The notes beneath the pieces were generated by a model. It was not told the origin of the DNA and made no database searches. It saw only the letters and a list, made by a program, of their open reading frames with translations. Below, one piece after another: positions 12,729 through 26,160 of a stretch of DNA of 64,000 bases. The stretch lies in NCBI GenBank assembly GCA_018389105.1, contig JACATO010002186.1:4974501-5038500 (forward strand), written 5' to 3'. The position numbers and the translations under genes are program-made. How positions within the stretch are numbered: position 1 is the first letter of the stretch; every line of letters starts with the position of its first letter. This stretch comes from Nautilus pompilius. Its lineage: Eukaryota; Mollusca; Cephalopoda; Nautilida; Nautilidae.

Positions 12729-15555
12729 AAGCTACCCTGACTGAATTACCAAAACGTCTGTTCATCAGTTAGTCATGACATTACTACTAAGGGTGGGAAA
12801 AGCCTAAACTAACTGGCTAGCAGTTTGTCACAACATTAATAATTTTTTTTATTTCTCTCTTAGTTAAAACATGAGACACATCAGACAGCATCGGTACAAA
12901 TAAAATACATTTCTAAATGTGGAAAAATGAAAATGTTGTCCAAAAGAAAATATGCAATCAAAGAAGAGAGAACCGAGATGCACTCACTGAAACAATAGCC
13001 ACATAAGTGTATACAGTTTAGTCTACTTTGGTTCGCATTACATTACAGAAAAATATCACCTGTTTATGCACGGTGAGAATTAAAGTTTTTTCCTTCATGT
13101 AATTTAGAGGAAAAAATGCTACGTATGGGAGCAAAGACTTAGATGAATATACAAACATTAAGCAAACAGAGTTCTGGATCTAGTAGTTGAAACAAAAAGC
13201 ATACTGGCTCTACACCCAAAGGAGCCAGTCTAATAATTACTTTAGCTTTTTCAGGATTATTGTACTTTCTAAGTTTTCAATTTAGTGCGAACTAAATGGT
13301 AATATCAACTGGTGCATTAGGCCCTTTCTTAGTTCTGTTCAAAGGCAATTTTTTTTTTTTTTAAGGATAATAAGATAGATTGGAACCTGTCTGTATCATT
13401 TTGCATTTGATCTTGCTTCAGTTATTGGTTTGTGCATTTCTCTAGGCCAGACAAGTTGTTTACATTCATTCCATTGATGGAAATCTTATTTAAGTGTGCG
13501 CGCATCACATCCGGTTCAGGATGCCTTCCAACAATCCGTTTGACAAAAAAAAAAAAACTTTTGAGAAGAATTAATAAAGGATCAGCTATTCCCATTAAAA
13601 ATCAAGAAATCTTTGGCAAAATGATTGAGACTGGAAAAGTAATCCCCGACTTTAGTAATATCTGTCTGTGCAGAAAGGGGTAATTGAAGTATTAAGGCAG
13701 AAATTGTTGAAGAAGAAATAAAAGATGCTTTATGTTTTTGTCTTCTTTTCAATCATAGGTTCAATTCTTTACTATTAATTCCTGTCTTCATATTACTGAG
13801 AGGTCTGTTTTGAATGAAATCTGCTTTTAACCCTTTACAATTTTCTCTAAATATGGCCTTTAAAAAAAACAGAAGAGGTAACTGGTCTAAAAAGAAAGAT
13901 TAAGGGAGTAAGCAAGTTACCCCAAAAAAATTTCTTTTAAGTATCCTTAAAAATTTTAATTTGGGCTCAGAAATCAACAAGTGCTTTCCTTACCTGTCAT
14001 GTAGTATAGGTGAGTGAAAGGCAAATATAATCAAGGATTACATTATTTTTTAAGTGTCTCACTACATTGGTTATTGGTGCTGTAATCCAACCACAAATGT
14101 TTAGAGACATCTCTGTAGGTTTACAGTTTGCAAAGTTAGCACACCTGACCAGATAGGTTAACATGCAGATAATATCTCGTGTGAGCTCTCCAATAATGAC
14201 AATCAAAACTCTCCACCACATTAAAGTGAGAGCCGTCTTTAAGCAGTATGTACATGATGTTAACTGTCTTTAATATTTAAATGTCATAAGATAGTTAGTC
14301 TCTTGGGGTTTTTACATCAGTCATTTAAGATTAGAGAGGACTTTCATCCATTGATGCAAACCATAACCTTGACCAGGGGAAGAATGCTGGAATTCATCTG
14401 ATTATGCAAGAAAAAACCCAGGTGGACAGGTTGGGGAAAAAAAGAATGAGATCTGGGATTTCTGAGAAATGAATTTCAGTTATAGTGCACCACTGCCAGT
14501 ATTTTAAAACTATATTAAAGCAGTTTTTTTATTTCTTATTCATTAAAAAAAAAAAAAAAACATTTCTCATATACTCCTTAGCTTATGGGGATAAAAACAC
14601 TCCCATTATTTTTAAATTCATCAATTTCACCTTTGGAATAAACATTATGAAGATCAACATGTACACAATAAAATTTAAAAACTCATTTCAAAAACAATAG
14701 CATAGCAGAGATAGTATCACAGTGTCAATGCAACTTATTTGATTTTGCTGTACAACAATCTGTAATCCATCATATAATATGTAGCATTAATAACAAAAAT
14801 TCCCTGTTGTGGACACAGAAGCATCTGCTTGCTGTCAGTGGTCATTGCTGCCTTGAGTAGTGTGCTATGGAAATTTATGATGGATGTGTGCAATTGTATC
14901 ACTTAATCGGGAGATACCAAGAAAATATCTTTATATCCTCTGAAATAGCATATGATGCACAAATGCACACAGTAAAGTTTGCTTGATAATATTTTGCTTT
15001 TTTCTTCGTTTGATTTATTAACAATATACAACTATAAATAATTAAATATTACTGTAGCTGAAGTATATAAGTTTGCAAGCTATCCCTTGTTGTTTTTTTT
15101 TTTAAATACCTGTTTTGATATTTATTAACATAGCAGGAAAAATCTTAAGGATTCAGGTTCCCACTAATAAGATAAAATGATCCTCAACATTATGCACAAT
15201 GCTGATATTCTATCTTTTTCTCTTGGTGATCTATGTGATTGAAAATTGGTATGTAAATCATAGAAGGTAGATCAGAACACGTAAACCATAAATAGTCAAA
15301 GGATTTTCCTACTAATGGTTTGAAATTGAATTCAGAATAATAAAATTAATTTTAAATAAATATGGATCTTTAGTGCATGTGGGTTGTTCCGGTTCCAACT
15401 CTGTCAGTGACAATCATATTGTTAAGCCATAGTTGCAAAAGTGATAAAACACTGGCAGTTATAATCAAAGCATTGGACACTTGCTGTGTCTTCGCTCATA
15501 CAAACTTGCTGGCAATGTATGGAATATAACAGAAACAGATGAGGCAATGTGAAGC
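12729..15555. other. non-coding DNA, no assigned feature
   Basis: AT-rich with several poly-A/T runs (for example near 14546-14561). The frame at 13432-13683 has no recognisable similarity. Nothing else supported. Confidence 0.5.
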
Positions 15556-15561
15556 TAAACA

Positions 15562-15695
15562 AAGAGAAATGTTTATGCATGACAATTAGCCATTATTGAT
15601 TCATCTAGCTGCAATACTCATAACTACACATGAGTGCTTTTCTCTGCAACAGCGCAGATCAATAATGGCTAATTGCTATGTATAAAATTTCCGTT
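15562..15695. repeat. long imperfect inverted repeat around TAAT-rich core
   Basis: Arm 1 (15583-15600, caattagccattattgat) is matched perfectly by the complement of arm 2 (15658-15675). Similarity continues outward for about 12 bases with few mismatches (tttatgcatga versus tttatacatag). The 57-base centre holds further nested complementarity (actcat/atgagt). The whole block can fold into one hairpin of roughly 130 bases. Each arm contains two homeodomain-type words (CAATTAG, ATTATTGAT). It could be a small foldback transposon, a paired enhancer site or a hairpin RNA precursor. Confidence 0.85.
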
Positions 15696-15699
15696 TCTA

Positions 15700-18600
15700 T
15701 ACATTTCTGGTAATTTAGTTATGCTGTTAAAGTTCCTTATGAAAGCCAAGTGATGAGACATACATGGTATTATCATAAACCTGGGAGTATGAGAATGTTG
15801 CAGCCAAACTAGAGAATATTACAAATCATACTAAGATCCATAGCACCGATATTAGAAATGTTCAACCCTTTTAAAGTTGTTTTAATTTTTTAAATTTCAC
15901 AATTTGTCTTCCTTTTTAAAATTTTATAAATTTAAAAATGTAGATCTCAAATATAGTACGCTAATATTTAATCAATCAAAAACTACATCCCTATTTCTCA
16001 TTATACTTGCATTTCAGTTCTCCTAAATTGCAAATATTATGAAATCTGTACTGCAGATCAAAGTAATTACCACACAATAAGTGCGATAACAAATATTAGG
16101 TGTAAGTATGATGCAGTCTAAACTGTGCGTTTATTCCAGTAAAAAGGGGGGCCAAGTGGGATACTAGAGATGCTAAATAAGGTTGCAATAAAGTTATAAG
16201 ATCTTGGTTTAACGCAGCGTATGTGTAGAGATATATATATAGAGAGAGTGAGTGTAAAGAAAATGTAATGCAGTTTAGCATACATACAAATAAATATATA
16301 GTGTAAATCTGTTGGCTAGCTGGAGAAATTTAGATAGAGTTGAACACCATGTTTCATAGCATTAAGATTACCTGTCATCTGATGAACCAATTAAAACACA
16401 GTGTTCCTAGCAATTTCCTATAACATGTATCATTGGTTGTTAGTTTCAAGGAAAAGGAAAGAAATAATTTGCTAAAGTTCTTATTCATCAATGACTAGGA
16501 CAGATGTGGGGAAAAGCTAACTAAGAAATCCTCTGTTAATTCACAATGCTACCAGCAATACCAACAGAAACATACCAACTGTTGATTAATGTTTGAGAAG
16601 AAAAGTTCATCTCAGACGACCTTGCTAAAACTAAGAAAAGGAAGATCATTTTTATGGTATCTGTTTGAGCAAACATGCTCTGAGTAAGTTAAATGGCATG
16701 TCCAATGATTTCTCATAAAATAGAGAATTGAGCTGGTAGCTGGAATTAAAAGCAAGGCTACTGATTGCCAGCAAGTGCCTAAGTAAATCGAAATATATTG
16801 GACAGGAGAGGTGATAGTCATGTTCACAGTCACATTAGTCGCCCATTACAAATGCAGAGTCAGGAGCGATGCCTTTGAGGCTGCGAGACCAAATTTGCTG
16901 AGATTCTCTGTTGAAATGGGGCAAACATAAACCCACAAAACCAACAACACGATCCCAAAGCTCGGTCCTTTTCATGTCGAATCGGCGCTGAATGCTTGCT
17001 TAAGTTTAAGCTGATATTTAACCTAAAATATTGTGATGTCCTTGGTAGTTGTCAAAACAAGAGTTCCTCCAATAAAGAGGACAACATCTGAGGATTAAAC
17101 GATTTTAATGAAGCCATTATAAACTAAATATTAAGAAAAGTTAGTGTAACAGCAACCTCTTCATGGAAAAAAAAAAAAAAGCATCAGGCATCTCTCTGTA
17201 AACAAAGATGTTGCTGAGAGCTTCTTGAAGCACATATTTTTTTGTATTCTTATTGTTCATTAAATAAAATAAAGATACAAAAAGCACAAACTGTACCTGG
17301 TGATGCTGTTTATTAGAGGAGGCTTGGAGAACATCAACTTGGGTCCATTAAATTTGTTAAACTAGTGAAAAGAAGTTCACACGTCAATACATTTACACGT
17401 GCACACAGCAGCCGCATTTTGAATAAAATCAATCATGAAAAATATCCCAGATCAAATTATATTATCAATATCATCATCATTATTAAATTTTGACAAAATC
17501 AAAGGAAAAAAAATAATGGCAAAATGATAAATATTTTATGGTGGTTGGACTATTAAGAGAAATAAATTAACCACATCAGGGTGTTTGAAAAGCGCCAAAA
17601 GATTCTTATAATTTGAACAATTTCTTGATCACGAAAATTAATATACTGCATATCACTAATTTTTTTTTTTTTTTACTATGTTATGAGAATGGTGGGGGGG
17701 AAAGGTGGGTCAATAATTTGTTTTTTCAGAATATCGCTGGTGAACTTGTACCTTACAGTGTTTACTGTGCTGTCATTGATGAGTTGCAGATAACCATGAA
17801 AAACTTAGAATGAGTCCCGTATGGATGAAGGAAAAACTACTATCTTTCTTGCAAAGTGGTACATTGAAAAAAAAACTGTACTTTATTTCCATTTAAGTGA
17901 TTTTGTCTCCGCTCTTATTTGTGTCATGAGAGGACATAAAGGAGGGAAATTTTCTTTGTTATCATTATTTATGCCAGTTCTCGTGTATTTCTTTTATTTT
18001 TTCCCCTCTTTAAATTCTCTTTCAAATACTGAATTGCTCTAATTGAAATATTCTTACTGGAAGTAAGCTATGGGAAAATATATTCAAAATAACTGAGTCC
18101 AGATCCAAAGAAAACCAAAACATTATAGCAAATCAAGCTAACAGGGATCATTGACAGTTTTAACTGCTCTAGAACTGGTTATCTGAATTTAACTCCCTTA
18201 TTGTCAGGAGGCACACTCCGACCTAGTCTATAATCAACAAGTAAATATTAACATACTTTGCAGGTAAAAGATATTAAAAGCAATTTAAAGGGACACTGAA
18301 GCCCAGAGAATTTTAACACATCACTAACCACAAATCATCAAATGCATGTAAAATAAATATATTCAGATTGATAATTCAGAGAATATCATCTTGATTTTTA
18401 TTATTTCTTAAAGTGAGAAAAAGAAGAAATGTCAGAACCAATACATCCCAACACACAAGATTTTTACCAAAAAATGTCCACATGATAAATTTCCAGTGTA
18501 CACACACCCTGCCAGTGCCTTATATTGTATATTCCTATATTGCTACACTCTTTGCAGCCTTAGGCCAAGTCAAGTCAGGCTCTTTATCTCTTCCCAATTC

Positions 18601-18785
18601 ACCACACACCAGTGAATGAGTATGATGAATCAAGCAAAAACTAATGCCATCATTACACTATCACTATCAACTTTCCAGGGGAGCAGTTTCACCCTCTTGC
18701 AGATGCCCATGTCCCACCATATTGCACAACTGAAGAGTATACAAACACTATGCATGACCATGACTTTGTGGTCTCCCTGAAAGAA
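15700..18785. other. non-coding DNA, no assigned feature
   Basis: Contains a compound (AT)(AG) microsatellite near 16230-16252 and a slightly CpG-richer patch near 16850-17000 of unknown meaning. No coding potential seen. Confidence 0.5.
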
Positions 18786-19085
18786 GAGTGGATAGTGCAG
18801 TAGTCCAATGGTTAAACTACTAAAGTGCTAAAGTCAAGAGCCTGAGTCAATTCCTGTGAAAACAGCTTTGGTTTGGCTAACCATCGTGTTGTTGTTTCTT
18901 CTAGCTTCTCTTTCCCAGCAGATCACATGGGTTTCCTCCAAGCACACCAGCTTTCTCCCACATCTAAAAATAAGCTCTGGTAGAACTTTCCATCCAAAAA
19001 CCTTTGTATTGCATAACTGGCGACACTACTTATCAGATAACCACAGCACTATGCTCCTTCACCAGAGCTGTCTACCTCTTTGATA
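18786..19085 (+). mobile_element. tRNA-derived SINE, copy A
   Basis: The head (about 18788-18855) looks like a decayed tRNA-type promoter: gtggatagtgcagtagtccaa resembles an A box, and gcctgagtcaattcc resembles a B box. The body has the family blocks 'cagcagatcacatgggtttcctcc' (broken here as cccagcagatca plus gggtttcctcc) and 'cccacatctaaaaataag'. The frame at 18856-19083 runs through the SINE and is not a gene. Confidence 0.65.
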
Positions 19086-19565
19086 ACATAGTAATTCTAG
19101 CAAACTGTTCGAGTTCTGTCCCAGGAAATCCAATTATGCAAAGCAAATAATTTAATAAAAATGAAAACACTAGGTTATTTGTTTTCTGCTGAAATTAGAA
19201 TTAAAATGCAATTTACTGGTAATATTAAGAAGGAAAATTTAACAAGAAAAGCATAAAACACCAATAATTGAAACTTCATACTTTTTCTTTTTTTTTTTAT
19301 GTCTGGCCATTTTCAGAATTTCAAAACAAGAGAAAAATTAGGTTGTAATTGTCAATGAACAGGTTTTGTACAAGTGTAATTAAATAGACTGAAAATTATG
19401 AAAACAAGTATTGCAAGTATTTTACCAAAGAAGCCAAACTTTGATTATAAACCAGAAATGATAATATCTTGTGAGCAAAAGTCCAATATTATCCCAAAAA
19501 AATGCTAGAGCAAAAGAAAAGAAAACAGAAAACGGTTTTTGGAAGCAATATAATTCTTTGGCATA
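19086..19565. other. AT-rich spacer
   Basis: No feature supported apart from a TA dinucleotide at 19564-19565 that serves as the left target duplication of the next element. Confidence 0.5.
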
Positions 19566-20671
19566 CAGTATTGGAAATAATTATGAAACCCCCCCCCCCC
19601 CAAAAAAAATCTGGGGTATTCTGAGTGGCAAATTGCAATCTAACTTTAGGTTTCAGAAGAAGCTACATCCAAGAAGGCTCTGAGTATAATGTGCAAAACC
19701 TATTACTGATAAAAGATGTAGTTGAGGAAGAAAACATCACACTTGGAAAATTGTGGAATAAGTATCTCAGGACACATTCTCTAGATGATAGACGAGGAGT
19801 CAGTAGAGATCTTGTGAATGACCCTAGCTACAAGCACAGCTGTTAACATTTCTTCAAGAACTGTAAAATACAATTTACAGCAAAGTGGTCTCAATGTGTA
19901 GCTGGCCGAAAACCTTTGAAAGAGGCAAGCAAATGGCAAGACTGAAATGGGCAGCAGAAATAAAACAGTGGAAAGACTAAACCTGGAAGCTGCTATTTAC
20001 AGATGAGTCAAAACTTTAACTATTTGGCAATAATCAACTGCAGTTTGTTCAAAGACTAAATGAGAAGCAGTATAACGGTCAGTATATAATAGATGTATTA
20101 ATCCATCTCTGTGCTTCAGTGTAAGTGTGGGGCTGAACAGCTGAGTGTGTTAGGAATTTGCATAAAATCAAAGGTATACAGACTGCCGACAGATACAGAC
20201 AAGCTCTCATCCATCATGCAATTCCCTTGGGAAGACAAGCCAATAAGCGAGGATTCATCTTTCAAGATGACAATGATCTCTAGCATACAGCCAGTGTGGT
20301 GAAAAACTATGACTGGTAAAAAGCAAGCATGCGTTAACTTGCACAAAATCCTCATATAAACATCACTGGGGTTGTATAGGTTACATGGCTACTGAGAAAG
20401 TCAAATGGCAATCAAACATCTTGTGGAAAGTGCTACAGGATATTTGGAACAATATTCCAGTGATTCCAATCACCTAAAAACAAGGTGTCATGGTCTGTAT
20501 AAAGCAAGCAGTTTACATACCAAATACTAATGCACTGTAAAATGTATTCATTTTGTCCCTGTATATTTTCTGTAACAATGCACTGTTTATATTTGTTAAA
20601 TGTCTCTTAATTGCAATTACTAACTATTTGTGTATATCCTGTGCATGCTTCCAAAATTATTTCCAGTACTA
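19566..20671 (+). mobile_element. Tc1-like DNA transposon relic with both ends
   Basis: The left end is cagtattggaaataatt directly after TA (19564-19565). The right end, read on the minus strand from 20671, is tagtactggaaataatttt and is followed by TA (20672-20673). Matching inverted ends plus TA on both sides define a 1.1-kb element, shorter than the 1.3-1.6 kb usual for Tc1. A C10 tract at 19589-19598 interrupts the left subterminal region. A degenerate transposase lies inside in the plus orientation. Confidence 0.87.
19690..20480 (+). pseudogene. Tc1-like transposase, broken
   Basis: Read across frames, the fragments follow Tc1 order. A segment resembling SSRTVKYNLQQSGLN is part of the second helix-turn-helix. 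The catalytic block FTDESKL (near 19999-20020) keeps the first Asp. The second block QDDNDL..HTASVVKN (near 20262-20305) keeps an Asp. The expected PDINPIE block is degraded to PHINITG, so the last catalytic Glu is lost. There is no continuous frame, and stops are frequent. Family known: DD34E transposases of the Tc1/mariner superfamily, cut-and-paste in the nucleus. Not functional here. Confidence 0.82.
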
Positions 20672-23669
20672 TAAATACAAAAAATATTAAATATATATTT
20701 TTATAACTTAACTGAAACATAATTTATTTTGTTTATGTATATGTTTTTTTTTCTTGCATATAGTTGACACAAAAGGTTTAGTTAGTTGGTATGAAAGAAT
20801 ATCTGACAGTAGCATTAAAAAAAATGTAATAAGGTAAAAGGCAAAAGAGGAAGAACAGTAAGAAAAACGTGCATTAGGAACATTTTGCAGATTTTCATAG
20901 CCTAGTGAAAATTTACCATGATTTTTCTAAAAGTCCATCTTTGAAGAATTACTGATTTGGTATACAGAAACTGATGGGATTAAAAATAGTGTCTGTTTCC
21001 ACTTCTGCTACCTGATTTGCACTGTGGGATATATATATATATATAGGCACAATTAGAAATATTTCCTAAAGTCTAATTGAGAATGCCTCTTAGGTTGCTT
21101 ATGGTTATAGCCCCTACTAATATATCAGTTGCCATGCCACTGATACAGAAAAATCTAACTGATGTTAGGCATTCCTTCCAAAAAGATTCTTAAAAGCTAT
21201 GGTTGTGTCACAACGGAAACATTTGCAAGCCAAATTAGGCAATCAAAACCCCTCTGACATTTCTTTAAAACAGATTACATATTCCTAATGATAGCTGGAT
21301 ACTCTAAAAGCAACCTAACTAAAGATCTATACAGGAAAGTCAAAATTTGTGTATTCATGGTATGGCTTATAAACGTACATTTGTTTTTACCATGATAAGT
21401 AATATAAAATAAAAATTAAGAGTGCTAGTTTAACAAAAAAAAATAAGAGAGTTTTTAAAGAAACACTGCCAAAATTGCTTGCACTTGTATTTCATGTAGT
21501 TTGTATTGTGTTTAGTGTGTTAGAATATTTAGCAACAATAAGAATGTTGGACTGCAGTCTAACCAAATCTCTGACTCAAATATCCAACAGTAAAAGCATT
21601 CCTACTCATTGCAAATGGTGAATGGCATGCATGTGCTTTTATAAAGGAATGGTTATACAATGTTCCTTCCAGTTAAAAACATTCATTCATCAATCAATAT
21701 CCTTTCACAATATCACAAACATTTAACATTGTCCAAATTAAAACACCATGGTACCAAAAGCAGGGTTTCTACTTATAACATATCCTGTGATGACCATGGG
21801 AGATAACTGGCACATGCCGTTAATATCAGTTTCATTAAAAAAGTTGTTTCAAGACTAAATTGCAACATGCATACACTACAGAAAGTTCTGACAGGTCAAA
21901 GCTGCAACAAATGTACTGTAAGGTATTTAGCATATATTTTCTAACAGTATGCACTGGTAGGCATTCATTTACACTATTCAATTGATTATATATAAAACAT
22001 GGCATAATCCATTAATAGTCCATTTTTATGGCTGCCAGTGTATGTTCTGCAATTAGGCAGTCATTCATTAACAACTGAATTTAATGGTCATTTTAAGCAA
22101 TAAAAACAAAATTTCAAGATCCACAATTTACTAGTTTCCCATTTTCTTTTGACCTTTTAAGACATGGTTCATAATTACATATGCTGAAGTGTCACAAAAA
22201 TAATAATTACAGAAAAGATTGTTGTTTTTTTTTTCTTCTTTTCCTAAAAGATCTAGTTAAAAACTCCACCCATCATCTGCAAGAGCAACTGCCCTCCAAA
22301 AACTCTCAAGATAATGTATTATGCTGTAGTTTGGTTTGACAGGAAAACCATTATGGCTCATCTAAGGTCATCAGGAAAGGTACGTTCTCATCAGTTTGCT
22401 TTTTATATTTGTCTGCATTAATTCCTACCGAATGTATTTTATCTATTATTCTATTTATTTAAATTAATTACTCTTTCTTTCTCTGTACTACTGAGAAGCC
22501 AAGCTTACACTTTAGACAATTTAACGTTATGACCCCCGAGAGTATATTTTATTGCCCTAACAATCTAAAAAAAAAGGTGACTAATCATTATACTCAAAAA
22601 AACCTTAAAATTACTTAGAAAACCTTTATCAATTTCCCCTTCAAACATTTGAAATCCTAAATGGGTAAGTCTAACATTCTTAACCGAAACCTGGAAAATT
22701 ATTCTTTATTCTAAAATCTGTCGGACTTTATGATATTTCAGATATACTGACTTGTGTTGTTGTTGTTGTTATTATTACTATTGTGCTTTTACGCAATTCT
22801 TCTGTCTACCACAGTTCATATGCATGTATTACAAATGGCCAAAACAATAAGCACTGCCACCAATCACAAAAAGACAACAACAAATTAATTTTCAAAAAAA
22901 AACATGGCAAGTCTTAATAAAACTCAAACTGCCAATAATTACTGTGGTCAACTTTGTACTATTGCTCAAGCTGGGGACCAACACCAACTAAAATTTCAAA
23001 AAGTAGAGAGATTGGTAAAAGGTAGTGGAAAGAAATAACAGAATCACGCCAGCTCTTTCCCTCCAAAAGCAACGCCTGCACATGACAGCAAATCCCTCAC
23101 TGGCCACTTTGATGAAGGCCATTAGACCTCTCCATCAATGAGGTGAATAAACAATTCTTATCTAACATTAGGGGGTTCCTGGGAATTTTTTATATCCTGT
23201 AAGGGCAACCTCTCATACTATACTGTTATTATTTCTAAAATCTACATAATGACCATACACAAATCAAAACAACTTTTATTTCACACTGCAATTTCCAAGA
23301 CCAGGAGCCAACAGATTCCAGCAACTCAAATACTCCTAAATGTAAACAGAAAATTAATTTTGTCTGGAGTATTGTACACTGGTTTATGAAAACAAGAAAA
23401 ACAGGCTGTTGTTTGTCTTTGTTTACAGACTGAGAGCCAATGGTCCATTTTCTCCCTGCTGAATTACGCTGATGAGGAACAAGAAATGGTTTTATTTCAG
23501 TAGGAGAAAATGTTCAGTGCATTAATGACATTCTAATAAAATTGTAGATGAAAAAAAAAAATCATTTTACCAGACATCCCCTTTATTTACACTTTTGACA
23601 TTTCAAATGAAGACAACCAACAAAAATATAATTTAAAAAGTTTGCTTTCAATTTGTCACTGCACAACAA
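20672..23669. other. non-coding DNA, no assigned feature
   Basis: (AT)n near 21028-21045, (TTG)n near 22756-22770 and several homopolymers. No gene or repeat family recognised. Confidence 0.5.
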
Positions 23670-25110
23670 ATCACAAAAATGTATCACCATTAATAAAACT
23701 GAGCATTCTTATTGTTTACTAAATCTGCAGTGTCAGGGAAAATACTCAATGTGTAATGAGTCTGAGATGGAAATGAGTGTTTCACTGATGGTTCTCCTCC
23801 TCCTGTTTTTTGTCCTTATATGGTTCATAGTTGAGAAGGTACTTTCAGGCATCAAACAAGTTTGCAACCTAAATTCATGCAATTTGGGAAATTCTACTTA
23901 GTTTCTGATTTGAAGTTAGGAAATTAAACTTTTCAAACTCTTTGAAGCTAGCTTACCAAACTTCCTGTGCTTGGAAGAAACACACAAGGTTATTTTCTTG
24001 AACGGAACATTTCAATATATCTAGTTTTCTTCAAAACCATATCTGAAACTTTTTGGCCTTTTCCTTGAAGGCCATTCAGTATGTTAGGGTTAGCAGTGAT
24101 GTTGTCAGAAAGGCCGGGGTTCAGAGAAACAATGCATCTTGCAGCTCCTTTTCTAACTTGCCATTTACCTTTCATCTGATCTCTTAAACTGATAATTATT
24201 TCTTTCCTAAGAGCAAAGAACATGGTAAGAATTTTCTCAGCACTTCTTAGCCGTAAGGTATCTGTATAATGTTATCTTTCAAACAGCTTAATGCCTCAAC
24301 TTCCTGAAGAACTAAGTTGAGCTTCTGATGGCTTTGAGCATAGTTTCCTCCTCATATCATATTTGTAATTTTAACATATTTATCATCGTGTCATTAAATC
24401 TGAGGAATTTGCCATTTTGTCTGAGAAAACCAGGTTTTACCCCCAGTCATGGCCAATACAGGTTCATTTTCTAACAGTATATTTTTAAAGTACATTTGAA
24501 AGAGCAATGTAGATGTCAGAACCTTTTGTAGATGCACACAATTTAATAAGGTCCAATAATTTTTGGACATCAAAATTGTAGTCAAATGTTCTTACAAAAA
24601 TTGATTGATTGATTTTTAAATTAGTGATAGCAACACTTTCTTCCGCAGCCAACAAAAAAAATGAACAACTTAAGTGAGCATTCTTTTTGACAACACATCT
24701 TCCTACACTTTCAAAATTCTTTGCATCTCCAGAAGCTTTAGCCATTTTACCTGCACATGTTTCAATTAGTTCCCCCATCCCTGAAAGATTTTGATCTAGC
24801 AATTGCAAGGCTGACATTATACTTGCCATTAAACACTGAGTGGGAGCAGTTGTAGATTTACCAAAAGTTTGTATCTCAGATCGCATACAATCACCCATGA
24901 CTCACGTGTGCATTTCTTGCAGCTTCCTTTGCCATAAGGAACTATGGTAATGATGACCAATATTGTATTCTTTAAGGTCAACAAGCACTTGTAGGCACAA
25001 GACATTGGGCTCTCCCAATGAAGTCCACAAACAAATAAACAATCTCACATTTTGTCTGAAATTTTGTTTTCACTGTCAACTTTCCGTTTCTTTCAAACTC
25101 CTAATTCTCC
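23670..25110 (-). pseudogene. ZBED/GTF2IRD2-type hAT transposase, broken
   Basis: Reading the minus strand and switching frames gives a collinear match to the BED-finger hAT proteins (transposases and the domesticated ZBED5/GTF2IRD2 group). A KKRKVDSEN-like basic start lies near 25100. A BED finger remnant with CLV and LKEYNIGHHY lies near 24945-25010. A DEST-equivalent block now reads LAAEES. It is followed by IFVRTFDYNFDVQKLLDL and GSDIYIALSNVL (137-codon frame, 24485-24898). AMTGGK lies near 24440-24460, FFALRKEI and LQGKGQKVSDM in the 23990-24223 frame, and the C-terminal hATC-like FSTMNHIRTKNRR near 23790-23840. Several frameshifts and stops interrupt it, and the first acidic catalytic position appears as Glu. 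I found no terminal repeats, so it may be a transposon relic or a retrocopy of a domesticated gene. Confidence 0.85.
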
Positions 25111-26110
25111 ACAAAATAAAATGACAGGATCAAATTACTGGTAATTAACACAGGATTATCAATAAAATTCCCTCTCATGCATTGCTTCTTCATGGCAATT
25201 TTCAAAAAAACTTCCTCTCAGAATTTTACAAACAAGAAAAGTTATTGTCAATAAGGAAAAAGAAGAGCAGCATTAAGCCAAACGGTAAACTGAATGCACT
25301 ATTCTCCAGTATGTGCTTGCCAAAAATCCGCAGATGGGAAAGTAACAGTGGGGAAAAAATGAGCAATCACTAACACTGAGTGCAAGGTGAAAAATGTGTT
25401 GCACATGGCACATTCAATAGATCGTAGGCACCGAGTGTTCCCTAATGAAGCAAACAGAACAAACAGTCCATGACATCAAGCATGTTTCATTAACCAGTCA
25501 AATTTAACCCACAAATCTGCTGGGGAAACTAATGTAAGGCATCCGTAGTGTGCAAAATAGCAAATAGTTTTGGTTTCTCAACGGACTGAGAAATAAACAA
25601 ACTTTCCTGATGAAATTCTTTTAATCATTTGAAAATTATCCACAAACAACCAGTGGCACCAGCTTGATAGATCTATCGTATAAAAAAGAATTTGGTAAAA
25701 AAAAAAAAATATGTCACTAATTCATTTATACCGTACCTATCTTGTCAAAACAAAGATCTTATGATGTTAACTAAATGATCTGCTTGTTTTGTGCATATAC
25801 CCTGACAACCACAACTGAAGATTTACCAATGCATATTTAGTCATAAATCAATTTGCCGGTGAAAAAAGTCAGTCACAGTTACTGGTACAAGAACCAGACA
25901 TGCCACCAGCAATTGTTTTTGTTTTTGTTTTTTTCAAAATATAGATATGTACAAGTTTACAATAAAGCAAAGTTATACACAGTCTAGCTCACCATGAACC
26001 ACCAACACCAACAAGACAAGTGGTTTTAGCATTGCATCATGGGCGAAGAATATTACCTTTTTTGGGGGGGTGGTGTGGGCAAGTGTAGATGCATGTGGAT
26101 TTGGGTGTAT
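25111..26110. other. non-coding DNA, no assigned feature
   Basis: AT-rich. The frame at 25182-25373 shows no similarity to the hAT protein next to it and is probably chance. Confidence 0.5.
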
Positions 26111-26160
26111 GTGTGTGCATCTCCAAAGAAATTGGCGTGGGTAAGAGTCTGAAACCTCGA

